64,000 bases of DNA from Enoplolaimus lenunculus (taxonomy: Eukaryota > Nematoda > Enoplea > Enoplida > Thoracostomopsidae). Location: assembly GCA_030248215.1 (NCBI GenBank), contig JASANG010002407.1, forward strand, positions 19,844 to 83,843, in the 5' to 3' direction. Each line of letters opens with the position of its first letter. The stretch's first letter is position 1. The translations under genes and the position numbers were made by a program. Below are positions 44,001 through 55,845 of this stretch, in pieces. The notes under the pieces were generated by a model. The model made no database searches and was not told where the DNA came from. It worked only from the letters and a program-made list of their open reading frames with translations.

Positions 44001-47000
44001 CAGAAATGAATGCGTCAAGACGACACTTTCCCAACCAGGGACATTGCCGAACGCCAGCAACGGAAGGCAAGACAAGCTCGGGCGCGGGGAGAGCAAAGGG
44101 GGGGCCCCCCCCCCCGCCCCCCCCCACAAAACATCAAGATTGTCGAGGCCATGCACAGGCCTATCTCCCGGTCCGATCCCGTGCAGGTCAAGAGGGAAGC
44201 CTTCATGGAGACGTACAACTCGCTACCCAGACCCGGCATTGAAATCTGGACCGATGGCTTATGCTATGGTGGCACGACAAACGGAGGTTCAGTAGTATTG
44301 GCTAGGGTCACGGAAACTGGCAGCTCCTGGGACCTGGCACGCGCAGCCGGTAGGTACTGTTCTAGCTGCACAGCTGAGCTTCTGGCCATTGATGCTTCGC
44401 TTGATTGGTTAGTGGCCCACGCTCAAGGCCATGCCGGACACCCGATCGCGGTCAATGTTCCGACGGACTCGAAAAGTGCTATCTCGAGGCTACAAGATGG
44501 CCCTGGCAGAGCAAGGTCAAGGCAAGAAACCGGCATATGGTTGAAGCTGAAATCGGTGGCAGACCATGGCATGATGCTCACCTTCCAGTGGGTCCCGGGC
44601 CACAGTGACATTAAGGATAACGACGCAGTCGATCGAATCGCCAAGCAGGGATGCGAACTCCACAGGACGACATTAACATCAGCCTTAGCTCAGCCATTGC
44701 GGTTATAAAGCGCAGGACATAAGAAGAATGGCTTGGAGACATCAAACACAAGTGGTTCAGCGCAGGCCCTCCTGAAGTTGATAACAGTGACCTACTTCTC
44801 CCGAAATTTGGCACAGCAGTCTTGGCTCAACTCAGGTGTGAAGAGCACAGTCCGCTACTTGGAAAGTACCTCCACTTCATCCGGAGAAAGCCCACGAGTC
44901 GTGCGCGGCCTGTGGAGCCACAGTTGACGACGTGAAGCACCTCATCGTAGTCTACCCCGCACTCACGCCGTACAGTCTGAAGTTCCTTACCACAAATGTC
45001 ACGGTTGTCGACCTATGGAAACGCCCGACCGATGTGTATAAAATGTTACAACATAGCGGGCATCTTGCCCGCCGTCAATGATGCCCAGCGTCCAGACGTT
45101 CGAAAGCACAGCAACATAATCCTGTATTTACTTAAGCTATATATGTTATTGAACAGGTTTCTATCGTAATACTTACTGATCCACGCATTATACGACAAAC
45201 AGTGTCCTTTATGTCAGGCTTGCCATATCTTTGCCGCTGAAATACAAATTATAATAATGCTAGGCGAATCAACAGGGACAAACATTGACAAACGATTCAA
45301 GAGGTTTATACCAGCTGGACAGAAAACGACGGACATGGATTTCGACATTTCTGATGTATATATCTCTTATACACATCACTTCTTCTTTCACCACACATTC
45401 TTTTAATATGCCCGCAATAACTCAGAAACCTCTGTCACCTCGCCATCTGACTGACCTTCACTCAATCAAGGCTAATATATCTCTCGCTCTAAACAGTCTT
45501 ATTTCGGAAACGTCCATATTCTATATATCATTATCTCTTATTGTCTATTTTTCGGCACCATACAAAAAAACCAACCTCATATACATACGCCATGCACTTA
45601 ATCCCTTTGCTCTTAGACGTATTTCTGTAGTCATACATGTACTCGAACATTCTCTCTACTTACTTTAAACAGCGCTATCCACATGCTCACATCAGCCTCC
45701 TTTCTATCATCGTGCGTTATTTTCACACCCAAATACATAAACTGATCCACGTGAAGTGCTGTTAATATTAACAACTCAACATGAAAACTAACAGCTAGTT
45801 TGGCACGAAGTTTTCGGTTATCATCTTCTAAACGTCCGTAGTCTGTTTCGGAAGTCCTTGATACAGCTTGTGGCGACGCACTTGAACGATAATCTAAAAT
45901 AACCAATATAGATTTTACGTGTAGCATATATAAATTTTATATTACGACATAAAGATGTACCGTTAATAAAAAATTCATCGGTTCCAGAAAAACGCCGTGC
46001 GGATCGTTAAATTCTATAACACTACGTGGTTTCATCGTTTTGTAAGCTTTTCGTGGTTTTTGAACACAAAACTTTTCACGCCTATAGCCACCAAGCGCAA
46101 AATAAACTACTGCTCAAAACGTGTGTTCAAAATTAGTCTTATCTAGTGTGTAAACGGAATACCGAGTCCTGTTAGAATTGTGATTCAAAACCAGTTTCGA
46201 TCCCGATCACAGGAATATTTAGGATCGGAATTTTAAATAGTATGAGGCTTAAAATTTCTCACTCTTTTATTGTTTCGTTTTATACCTAGGCGCCAACTAG
46301 TGCCTAAAATAATTGTTTTGTTTTAAACCTAGGCGCCAATTAATGACTAACCATATTATTTTAGGCTCGAATGCTACAATTTAGGCGTCAAAAGAAAATT
46401 TTACGTTTTTTGAATACGTATCACTGATGTGAAATTCAAATTGTTTTGAGACGATGCAAAGCTAAGGTGAAAAAGCTACGTTTACGGGTTTGCATACCTC
46501 TAACGAGGTTTTGAAAAAATTTCACTTAATGACTAAGAAATTTTACTCGCCAATTTATCAACCGACAGAAAAGGTTTACGCCAGTTTGATATTTAAGAAA
46601 CCATGACGCACGCGTTGCCGGAAAAACAAACATTGATTCCAATCTAATCCAATTGTTTTCAACAAATTACAGTAGAATTCCATCAAACAGTCAGAAACAT
46701 TAATATATAGCACAGAAGACTACACCAAATATTAGTGCAGTACTACTGTAACCATCTAATGAAATGCTAATGCAAACCATCACAAACATTAAAATTAACA
46801 TATTAAAATACTAACCGCTAGCGGATCGTTGAGATGATACCGATCCTTCGCTACCTAAAACAAAAAAATTAGCTACCAAAATTTTTAATTAAAAAAGCAT
46901 AAGTACATAATTCACAGACGGAAAACAGCCTAATAGCAAATTCAGTAGCAAAATATTATAGTTTTTGAAAAGTTCTACATAAAATAATATTGACTCGTGT

Positions 47001-48704
47001 TTAATATTATCACTTAAACGTATTCGAATTCTGAAGTGAAACAACATATAACCGTATGCTAATGAATATTTTGGCCAATTTGAAGACGGATTCGAGATAG
47101 CGCAGTTATTAGAATCTTGTGATACTGCTGACAACGTTATTGTGAACACCCTATAGACCATCTAGCATATCGGGAATTGAAACGGCGGTCAATTTGAAAT
47201 TTGGGCCGCGCACAAATCACATAAAATAAACTTGTTAGGTCTTTGGACTGCAGGCAACCATTTGTGCAACAGCGTAGAATACTGAAGAATAATTAATTTC
47301 TCAATAGTCAGTACTTCGCTGATTAATAAAAAAACGGGCCCGATTTACCCACAGACGCGGCATAGCCACCGATCTTCTTATTGGTATGGAACGCATTTGG
47401 AGATCCAGTTGTGAGCGACGAGCCCCCAGTGCTCGGTTTTAAAAGCTGTTGCTGGCTTTCTCTTGAACTTTGATTCAACGAAACGTTCAAACTTGAGCGC
47501 ACTGCGTCAGACAGTGACTGAACTGACGGTTTTGGAGCAAACAATGGCGGGGTTGGTTTAGTGGAACATGAAGATTTCACCAGTTTATCTGAAATGGTAT
47601 CTAAGGTATTAAAAGCATTAAAAAGTTCTAAACAAACCTAAAACATAAAGCGTTTTCAAACAAAAAAATCTTAAAAATGATCTGTGCGAGATAAAACCGA
47701 TTATATATATGCTACGTAACATTAATTTAATATCCAAAGCGGGTAAAAATACATGAATATAAGATACCCAACAGGCAGGGTGGCAACATAGTTTCGGATT
47801 CGGGAAATCTTTGTGGTTTGGATTCGGTTTTGAAAAATCAGTTTTAAACAAACAAAAATTTTAAATAACTTGTTACGTATATTGTAATAAAAAATATTTG
47901 GTTCAGGCCAAAAATCTCAAAACTGAGGTCGGACAGGAAATATATTAACGATTAAGTTATGCGGTTGGCATTGCGTTGATATTCTGATTTCTGAAACAAA
48001 TTATAGATATAACTGAAATTTGCAACATGTAAGATCGGATTAGGAATCGCCATGTTTACTATGGGTTCGGATTCGGGGAAAATCGTGGATACGGTGCCAA
48101 TCTGCCAACAGGCACTTGTTTAACTGTATATTTTAACTTCAAAATTTGTAAAATTGTAAATCTGACAGATGCATTTTCTTAGTCATAATCTTACCATTTT
48201 CCACTTTCGCTCCGCTCCAGTCAACCGTTTCAATATAGTCAGATTCGCCACTTATTGTAGATTCGGCCTCAGCATCTGTTAATGCCTTTAAAATGCGTGC
48301 ATTTGCAACTTTCGCAGTGTTCAAATCCTGAAGGTTGAAAGTTGAAAAAGCAAGCACAATTTAGTGGATTTCATTGCACACCCCGATTTGCTTTTATATT
48401 TAGCCAATTTCCAATTAAATTTGCAAAAATATGAGATTTTGTTTTGTACGAAAATACATGCCGCGCAAAGGATAGTGAAGTGGTGTTGCATTTGGGCATG
48501 AGAAATTACAATACGATACCTGACAATTTTCACTTCAAATTAGCTTTAACCATGACACTGAGTTTGGCTCAACTATCTGTAGGTATGTTGCCGAACTAAA
48601 CAAATGCTCCAACCTGTGCGTTACATTCGGTGAGATCATCAAAACAAAATCCCGACACATTGCTGCCAGACCAATATTCATCTGAATTTTCTAAACTCGG
48701 CTGG
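38006..48704 (-). CDS. VIPAS39: VIPAS39 / SPE-39 (VPS33B-interacting, VPS16B), first exon not found
   Basis: Fifteen exons in transcription order: 48614-48704, 48195-48327, 47349-47588, 46816-46854, 45793-45893, 43289-43381, 42773-42909, 42106-42298, 41274-41411, 41123-41164, 40860-40949, 40154-40246, 39566-39655, 38550-38654, 38006-38026. All have GT-AG borders and compatible phases and give 534 residues plus stop. Stretches recall human VIPAS39: DEYWSGSN near the start, SVQSLSDAV, RKLRAKLAPYSLEFF, VALLERQQPIE, VLTTLYYCCLYHYE, ISDVDTQLSLALKHDC, and the final NIKWIN (human ...QIRWKN). The C-terminal Vps16-C-like helical region starts about residue 195. The family pairs with VPS33B in endosome-lysosome trafficking. 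Exon A enters in phase 2, so a start-bearing exon lies upstream and was not identified. The last coding exon is only 21 nt. Introns hold a LINE and MITEs. Confidence 0.93.
38736..38916 (+). mobile_element. GCCTAA-core MITE (subfamily A) in a VIPAS39 intron
   Basis: GGCCTATGTATAGAACACGG ... inverse ...CCCGTTTCTATACATGGACC. The core is short (CCTAAGCCTATGCCTAAGC). It lies 80 bp from the 38550-38654 exon. Confidence 0.82.
39117..39365. mobile_element. Foldback MITE with CGTGATCGCGTTCCAAA ends
   Basis: CGTGATCGCGTTCCAAACCG on the left, inverse ...CGCTTTTGGAACGCGATCACG on the right. The middle repeats words of the kind AACCGCG and ATAGTCGCAGT. It lies in a VIPAS39 intron. Confidence 0.85.
40415..40556 (+). 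mobile_element. hAT-like MITE (CAGGGGCGTCC family), decayed left end
   Basis: Shares GTTGGCTGGTGTCTCCAAAT, GTCTAAAAGGAAACAATCTT and the right end GCGGACGCCCCTG with the copy at 24428-24590. Confidence 0.7.
43775..45110 (+). mobile_element. 5'-truncated non-LTR retrotransposon (LINE) with RNase H
   Basis: From about 43775 the translation reads the end of a reverse-transcriptase domain (KIGYGLLCWGWMLFVA, SNLEKLEVVQ, then after an in-frame TGA near 43880 VARACTKLVRSTPKDLLEHE). It continues through a linker to RNase H, then a terminal zinc-binding-like motif (SCAACGATVDDVKHLIV) and VTVVDLWKRPTDVYKML. Reading these parts needs frame changes, so the copy is dead. RNase H plus a C-terminal Cys/His motif fit the I-group of LINEs. 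It lies in the VIPAS39 intron between exons 45793-45893 and 43289-43381, antisense to the gene. Local base composition is far more GC-rich than the surroundings. Confidence 0.85.
44010..44708 (+). pseudogene. LINE ORF2 fragment: RNase H domain
   Basis: A 232-residue frame. The first 70 residues are linker (MRQDDTFPTRDIAERQQRK, then a Pro-rich stretch coded by C/G runs at 44099-44126). RNase H follows with its four acidic catalytic positions in place: WTDGLCYGG (D), SCTAELLAIDAS (E), PTDSKSA (D) and IKDNDAVDRIAKQG (D). The typical FQWVPGHSD motif precedes the last. The frame ends at 44708, and the natural C-terminus of the element continues in other frames to about 45060. No internal stop occurs inside the RNase H itself. 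In the living element this activity would remove RNA from the RNA-DNA hybrid. Confidence 0.85.
45111..45792. other. VIPAS39 intron remainder, nothing recognised
   Basis: AT-rich, no repeat structure or exon seen between the LINE's 3' end and the next VIPAS39 exon. Confidence 0.4.
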
Positions 48705-49422
48705 CTGAAATATATCAGTAAATATTACAAAAAGTTTCCGAACATACAAAATTTGCACAAAACACTTAGTGAGCGGTCGAAGTTTAAACAAACAGTGGAA
48801 GTTCTGTAACGGCCCTCTTTCGGATTAGGCTGAAAAATCAGGAAATTATGTTTTTTGCAAAAACTCAGATATATTTGTGCTCAGCTCGAACTGTCAATTC
48901 AAAAATTATTCGACAATATGCCGACCAAATTATTTCATAGCTACGTCGTAAATAACACCCAGATCGTCCATCACATTTACACTGGCAAGCATATCGACTC
49001 CCAATACCATAACAGAAGTCTTATATACTAATACTACCTATATTAGAAGTTTTTTGTGCCGGACAAAATTACGTTGTCTAGAGTGGTTGTAATATATATG
49101 TATACATTCACATATATAAAAACTTTAGGAACGAAAATAAGTGTACGTTCCTTATAAAACTGTAAACAAATAGGTAAAAAACAAACCTTCGTTTATTCAT
49201 TGAACCTCCAGCGCTCGTGCGTTAATCAATGAATATATGCTTGAAACCACATATTGATGAAAGTTATATAGTAGATTTTAGCCGGGGCCGAGGCTAGCAA
49301 AATACACTAAACTTCGAATTTAAGGTACAGTTGGTATACGTGTTATGTGTATGTGCATATTGTATGTAATGTATGACATATATAGACGTGGACATATAGT
49401 GCTACACAAAAATATAATATCT

Positions 49423-49860
49423 GCCGCGTGGTGTAATGGGTGGCGCGCTTGACTCGCGAGCGAGAGGTCCGAGGTTCGATTCTCGGCGTGGTCATATGTT
49501 TCGGAGAAACTAGTTAAAAGTCCTAGTCTCGGTTCCTACCAAGATTGACGAAGGGGCTACGCCGAAAGCGCAATGGTAAATCGCCGCGCTGCGACCACGG
49601 TATCCAGTCAAAATAGGGTGGACGGTAAAGGGACGACCTTGTTGAAAACTGGGGCATGTAAGCATGTGAGACATGCTTGTCCATTATGTGCACATGCAAT
49701 GCATTGTACTATACAGTATGCTTGCCGGCAGCATACGGTTGACACATATAGTCAACGATAAAATCAGTAAGAGACTCGGCCTGCGTGGTGCAAACAGCGT
49801 CTGCCTGACACGCAGAAGGTTGCTAGTTCGAAACCACCCGCAACCCGCTTGTGAATAGTT
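49423..49860 (+). mobile_element. tRNA-derived SINE, composite with two tRNA-like parts
   Basis: The head at about 49423-49493 has TGGTGTAATGGGTGG (A-box-like) and GAGGTTCGATTCTCGG (B-box-like) with a pairable CGCTT/GAGCG anticodon stem, but the acceptor ends do not pair. A body with GAAGGGGCTACGCCGAAAGC follows. A second tRNA-like part at about 49775-49840 has a perfect TCTGC/GCAGA stem with loop CTGACAC and a B-box-like AGTTCGAAACC. Neither is a credible functional tRNA. It lies between VIPAS39 and PSME3IP1. Confidence 0.65.
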
Positions 49861-50795
49861 CGTGATTTCGGCTATGGATTGAAACCACCAACTCCGCGTT
49901 CAGGTCCGTTTATGTTCCCGTCTAGTTTGACAATGCCGTCGACGGTACCGCATAGCCCCGGTTATATATCAGGGTGCAAAAGGAAACACGATTATGCCGA
50001 TATCGGAACAGCAAATTTATACCGGAATTGTAAGCGGAATCGGAACTACAAATTTTGTGGTTATACGGATAATTGTTTTGGGTGTCTGCTGGCTGACAAC
50101 AATTTTCAATGCAGCAGCAGCATGAAGTTTCCTTTGCCTCCATGTTTTCGTATGACACATAGGTTTTTCAAAACAACGAAGTTGTAGCATGTGTATGTGT
50201 ATAGTGTTTGTAATGTTAAGACGACATACGTACACGTGCACATGAAGTCCGCGGTTCGATTCAAATTAAGGAGAAAAAACTAACAAAATTCGTAGTATTT
50301 CGGGAACGTAAAACGTCTCGGCCGTGCAGTTCTGCCCGTAATTTGTGCAAGCTCTGAAATTTTAAAAATGCCAAAAAATGAATTATCGATATCTCGAAAA
50401 TTTTCGAAGTGCAAGGTTAGAATTGTGATTCAGAAAGTTAGCAACGGATTCCAATTCAATAAAGCCGTAGATTGGAGCCTCCCTGCAACTACATCAAAAT
50501 TTCAATGAAATTGTTACAACCTCATAACGTGTTTATTAGGAAACTAGCTATATATTTTCCATGACTGAGCGCCGATAAATATAGTACAATGATTTCAAGA
50601 ATGTTAGCGGTTTCTTTTTTATTCAACATTGGATCTATCGAGCACTAAACTTGTGTAAAAATAAAGATTTGGTTCGAATTACTTCTCACCATTAAAATGT
50701 ATTGAAGTTCTTTGAAGTATGCTAACGCGCTGTTATAAAACAAATATATGCTAATAAAAATTTGTGCTTTTGCACGCCCAATACAGAAAAAACTA

Positions 50796-50885
50796 GGCCC
50801 ATGTATAAAACAGCACCGCAACAGTAGTATGAGCATATTCCTAAACCTAAGCCTAAGCAAATAAATTAGTCAAAAGCTTAAACTT
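50796..50885 (+). mobile_element. GCCTAA-core MITE fragment (subfamily A)
   Basis: GGCCCATGTATAAAACAGCA, GCAACAGTAGTATGAGCATA, CCTAAGCC units and AATTAGTCAAAAGCTTAAAC. The right terminus is missing. Confidence 0.7.
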
Positions 50886-51461
50886 TGGAATCCGTTGCTA
50901 CCCTGCCAAGTGCCAACAAAACATAATAATGATAATAATAGGAGTTTACAACCAAGTACCAGACGAAACCAGCTTGGCCACATACCGTGTTCAAACTGAG
51001 GTCGTTTTTAGTCTATTCACTGCCTCATTACGAGTCACTCCTTCGGCACCAATTATTATTATAAATCGGAGATTTCACTTTAGCCATTCTCCAACATACG
51101 ACGCATGTAGCCAGGAAAACGCATTCAGAGGCAGGGCAGTAATGTCGTGTTTGCTTCGTTCGGTCTTCTGTATACAAGCAATTTTATCAATTTCTTATTA
51201 TCAAAACAGGAAATCTAGTCAATTATATGTGTTTACTCATAATACCGTTGCTAGTTGATTATTTTAGTGGTTGGAATATACCGCGATGCAGTGATGAGAA
51301 AAACGGAAGCATTTCATTAGAGTGCTGTAATTTTATAATGCTAAAATACAAGTAAAATTTATGCACGCCTTACTTGTTTCAAGAGTTATGAAACCGTTTA
51401 CATCACTCACGGTGGCGTAGTGATTTTAGTTTTAATATTTATAAGATGACTGTGAAACAAA

Positions 51462-53945
51462 ATGTCAAGCCCGATGAACAAATTTGTGTCGGAAAGCGAG
51501 CTCGAGCAGCAGCGTAAGCGGAGGCAAGACGAATGGGACAAAGTGCGACAGCCTCATGAGCCCGAAGGTGTGTGTCAGTATGGTTTATCAAAAAAGGTTT
51601 TCGATTGTTCGAAAATTTTTTGATGTTTTAGCATTGAATAAGGCGGCTCTGTTCCAGCGATCGTAGTCTCGATCTCGGATTGTTTCGGTATTGGATTGTT
51701 TCGGTATTGCCAGGTCTCTGTCTTGTTTTTTGAGTCTTGGTTGTTCCCATCCGAGACCAGAAGTCGAGGATTCAGGAAATTATGGCTGTTTTGTTGCAGT
51801 AAGTTGTGGCTGATGAATAAAGCTTCGGCACTCCTCAGTGTGGGGGGTAAAAATTTGAAAAGAATTTAACGTGAAGGCCTAAAAGTCGGGTAAATTCTGA
51901 ACTTCTTGTTGTATTTACAACTTTCAATTATTAATCAACAACAAGATGGAAATATTGGTCAAAATGTCACTCGATTTAGGTTCCAACAGGAGTTAAGTTT
52001 TGGCGGAACACAAACCGGAATGTAAAAGAATTTTCAATACAAAAACCCTGCAAAGGATGATGAATGTAGTTTTGCTCAGCCTTGCATTTATTGGACTGTA
52101 AGTACAATTCTTGTTTTAGTGTGCCTAATTTAATGATGCTTTTCAGAAGCACCAGAAGAGATTATTGATACAAGGCCGTTGTTTGAACGGTTAAGAGAGC
52201 AGAAGGATAAAAAGGATTTCGAGCATGAAGAAGCTCACCGCTTGAGTAGGTTGAAATTTATTTAGATTCAATTTAAATAAACCATAGGACTTCTTACATA
52301 ATCAATCTTTTAGCAATTATTGAATTTTTGTTGCAGGGTGCAATTTGAATTCCGATTTTCATTAGAGTTTTAATTCATAACGAGTTTCAATCGGAATCGA
52401 AATTTTGAAATTTTGTTTTTCATCCTTATTGTTGTGATATGTTGCAAATAATTCCATATCATTTATCTAATCTATTAACTGATTTCGGTGAGCTAAAATA
52501 ACAGTAACTTGTTGTAGTTCAGTTTTATATAACCAAAAAATCATCGTCAGTTTGTCCATGCGACGTTTGAAGATTGTTGCGAGCCAAAAGACTACCTGAA
52601 TCAATATTTGTTAATACAAGTTATTCGTTTAGTCACAAAATTTGTAATTCTGATTCCGGTATATATTTGCTGTTGCGATTCCGGTATAAATTTGCTGTTG
52701 CGATTCCGATTTCCATATAATCCAGCTACGTACGTTTTACACCACTTTACTCATCTGATATATAGTGGTTTGCAAAATGTGTCCTTTTATCTTTAAAACT
52801 GTCTTCACTGGTATGACCTGAAGAATAGAACCTGTTTTTATTGACACCGAGGCAATTTTAGTGAAAAAATCATTTTATTAGAAAACAATTTAAAGCACCG
52901 CGAATAAATAAACCGATTGTTAAGTTGTATTGCGATTGTTTTCAGAAAATATGGTTCGCGGTTTGGATGATGAAGAGATTAAGTTTTTGGATACTGTGGA
53001 CTCAATGAAAATGCAACTGGAACGCGCTAAAGCAAATGAGGAAGCTCAAGTGCTTAGCGAATTTAAAATATCCTTTTGTGGATTGTCAAAAGTGCAAAAC
53101 CCTGCTGTAAATAGTTATTTTCACGTGGAAGTAGGGCGTAAGAAATAACCTGCTGAATGTTTAATACTCTTGGATATACCTTTTTATTTATTATAGTATT
53201 CACTTGTCAGGTGAGTCATTTAAGTGTTGAAAAGGTCTGTAATACGGCTCTCTTAGTTCGATCAAACTCGATACCTATTGTTGACCGGTGTTTTCCTTAC
53301 ATCAATGTCTGAAGTAATTTTGTACGAAGCTGCAAGCAACGCTGTCGATAACACTGCAGCAGCAACATCAGTTGTCAACATAATATCTCGACAAGATAAA
53401 TCAGTGATTGATGTATTTAAAGCGAAACCAGCGGCTGGCAACTCACCAGGAACATTAGCAAAAAAGTCTGCTGTTCAAAGTAAACAAGCAAAATTAATTG
53501 GTGCAGTGGTGCGGAAACGAAAAAAGTAAGTCGTAACACTAAGTTGAAGTAGCCGGAAATGCAATTTTCAAAACAAATGACATCTCTTTTATATCTGAAT
53601 ATATAGTAAAAGTTTTGAAATTTGTCAGTAACAATGGAACACCGGTCCAGTTATAGCTAAATTGTGGTATCAGCTTAAAATGAATAAAATTTCGTATGTT
53701 TGAAACATTTAGTCTAAACATTGTGGAGGAATTTGAAGTGGAAAACCCTTACGTATATATACGAGCATGTTGCTGGTCTTTGTTAAATGTAACATGGTAC
53801 TAGATGCTTAATAAATCTGGGCATTTTTATGTAGTCCTTTAGTATTGAAATGTTGCAGTTTTATGTATATCTTTTTAGCATCGAACAGTTTGCTGACAGT
53901 AATAGTTTGGAGGACATAAGCAAAAAGACGCTAAAAACATCATAA
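51462..53945 (+). CDS. PSME3IP1: PSME3IP1 (FAM192A/NIP30/PIP30) orthologue, PA28gamma-interacting protein
   Basis: Exons 51462-51567, 52147-52245, 52946-53106, 53257-53525 and 53879-53945 give 233 residues. Exons 1-3 carry the NIP30 domain: KFVSESELEQQRKRRQDEWD, VRQPHEPE, RPLFERLREQKDKKDFEHEE and NMVRGLDDEEIKFLDTVD, very close to the human order FVSEAELDERRKRRQEEW...MVRGLDEDETNFLD. Exon 4 has FKAKP and SKQAKLIGAVVRKRK, like human FSQAKLLAGAVKHK. The final exon is read through the donor AA|GTAAGT at 53525, extending the protein past an otherwise in-frame TAA to NIEQFADSNSLEDI...KTS. The exon 3/4 junction (53106/53257) is the least certain: frame is kept but that stretch is not conserved. The human protein binds the nuclear proteasome activator PA28gamma. 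Confidence 0.9.
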
Positions 53946-54094
53946 TCCGGTGGTCCTAATCGACGTAAAAGTTGCATGTACTTGGGTTTAATTGAAAAAA
54001 TTGAAAAGGATTTGCAGTATTGATTGTAACTGTCATGAAATGTGTTTGGATTTGGCAGCAATTTGTACGCTGTGTAAAAGATGTTGGCAGAGTG

Positions 54095-55205
54095 CTTTAA
54101 TAGTTGTTATAAGCTTGACAGTGGTATAAAAATAGAGGTTCTGGCTCAAAATGATGCAGTTGGCGCGGTTACCAACAGTTGGATCTGTTACAAACAGTTT
54201 ACAGAATAGCAAAATCCAAGAGTTGAAAACTGATACCAACTGTTTACTCAAAATTTAACACTTGGAACAGTTACCAACAATTTGCGCAAAATTCAACGGT
54301 TGGAACTGCTGCCAACAGTTTGCACACAATGCAAAACTTTTATAAACAGTAATCGAAATACCGTTGAACTGTTATTAACAGATGTATCCATTACCAACGG
54401 TTGAAATTGTTAACAGTTGGAAGTGTTATTCAGCGAAGTGAAACTGCCAGTGAAGCTTATAGTTTTGCGAATCGTTTTATGTTTTGTACTCGGGGTTCGA
54501 GATGTAGACGTCCGTTCGTCTGTCCGTCCGAAAAAGATCAGGCACCGCTGAATCCATTTTGATACTTTTTGTTTAAAAATCTATTATCCTAAGGTGTTAA
54601 CCTTTCACTGGGGATTTAAAATTTTAAGTCGTTTATGACTTATGGGCTAGTTTGCATAATTAGTTTAGCTATTTTAGCATTAATTATTAGGGTTCCAAGC
54701 AATCGAAATTCAGTACTAAAGGTTTTGAGTGTGAGGAATTCGAATAAATTGTTTACATACCGACAAAATCGATAATTGAATAGTTAGGAAATAGCTAATT
54801 TGCATATTAGCTTAACTGATAAGCCTAAATTAAGACTTTTTTAAATTATTTCACTAATTATTTGGGTTACTAAGAGGTTTTTGGTTTAAGAAATCTAAAT
54901 AAATTGTTTACAAACCGCCAAAACCGATCAATAAATAGTTGGCTAATAAATAATTTGCATATTAGCTTAATTGCTTATGTATGTTTGTGCTTCGAGAAAT
55001 ACATGTAGTCTGACTACGACCGGTCTGGTACCAGTTCCAACTGTTGATAATAGTGCCGAACGGTGGCAACATTTCCAACTGTTGGGAACGGTTTCAAGTG
55101 TTGGTAAAAGTTTTAAGCTGCCTTTGCCAACAGAACACAAAGCACTTCTAACTGCTCCATTCTGGGCCAGAGTCACAATTTTTATACAACTTAGTACTTT
55201 GACAC
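54095..55205. mobile_element. TIR element with CAACAGTT/AACTGTT arrays, interrupted
   Basis: The left GTATAAAAATAGAGGTTCTG-GCTCAAAATGATGCAGTT and the inverted right GTATAAAAATTGTGACTCTG-GCCCAGAATGGAGCAGTT match at roughly three quarters of positions. Just inside each end, words of the kind ACCAACAGTTGGAACTGTT recur (54160-54420 and 55020-55110). A different repeat (54446-54990) occupies the middle. Confidence 0.65.
54446..54990 (+). repeat. Dispersed repeat with ATGCAAATTAGC tandem units, forward copy
   Basis: Begins near TTTTGCGAATCGTTTTATGT, TTTTGTACTCGGGGTTCGAG and a (CGTCCGT)-rich stretch. Then come tandem units of about 160 bp containing AATTTGCATATTAGCTTAA, AAATTGTTTACA and CCAAAACCGATC. 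The same order occurs inverted at 56815-57668. Confidence 0.75.
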
Positions 55206-55845
55206 TCATTGTGCCGAGACTTGACACTCATTGTGCCGAGACTGCTTTTACGTAGAGGTGTTATAAATATTGTACGCTGGTAGTTGTGATCGAACATTGC
55301 GTATATTGTGTGTATACATTAGAGTAATGCATGACACTACAAAGGACTGCGTGAACAATGATTTCAGAGAAACCATCAACATTGAAGTTGCCGCGAAAGA
55401 AGCTGGTACAGTTACCAATGCCATATTGTAATAATATAAGTTATTAGTTTCTGATGTTCTTATTTTTTATTTCAGCCGATGATATATTAATATTTTAGAA
55501 AATTATTTAGGCGACCAGGGTGACAGTCCGGAATTATTGATTGGGGGTTTTCTGGGAAGAGTAGCAAATGTTAAACTTTGTAATTGTAATAAAGTCGATG
55601 GCGAATTTCGGTAGGTGTACGGAAAATTTGTGTTGCTGTTTATAGTTTGTTGTATTTTTAATCGCCTAGATTATTGTACATATCATGTGTGCAGTAAACT
55701 ATTTCCTCGTTGTCTTAGCGTTTCTGGCTTCTGTATGAAACGAATGTTGAGTAAAATTGGAGACACGTGAAACAGTAATGCTTACTTTTTAGTTTGCAGC
55801 GTTGCATTTATAAACTCTGATCTATTTACGTATACTTGACAACAC

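Noticed and set aside
44099-44126. G/C homopolymer runs as a regulatory or recombination site
   Set aside because: They are the coding sequence of the LINE's Pro-rich linker and most likely slippage-prone sequence, so no separate role is needed.
43810-44295. 161-codon frame starting MDYCAGAGCS
   Set aside because: It is a shadow of the LINE reverse-transcriptase end and RNase H linker, which are read in the other frames.
45285-45668. 127-codon plus-strand frame
   Set aside because: It overlaps the VIPAS39 intron antisense, has no recognisable domain and ordinary AT-rich composition.
48866-49010. Minus-strand Cys-rich stretch (CQCKCDGRSGCYL), possibly an EGF-like exon or the missing VIPAS39 first exon
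   Set aside because: Its frame has a stop just upstream with no acceptor, and no donor in the phase needed by VIPAS39 exon 48614-48704. Too short to assign.
49423-49493. Functional tRNA gene
   Set aside because: A and B boxes are present but the acceptor ends do not pair and the base before the anticodon is not T, so it is read as a SINE head.
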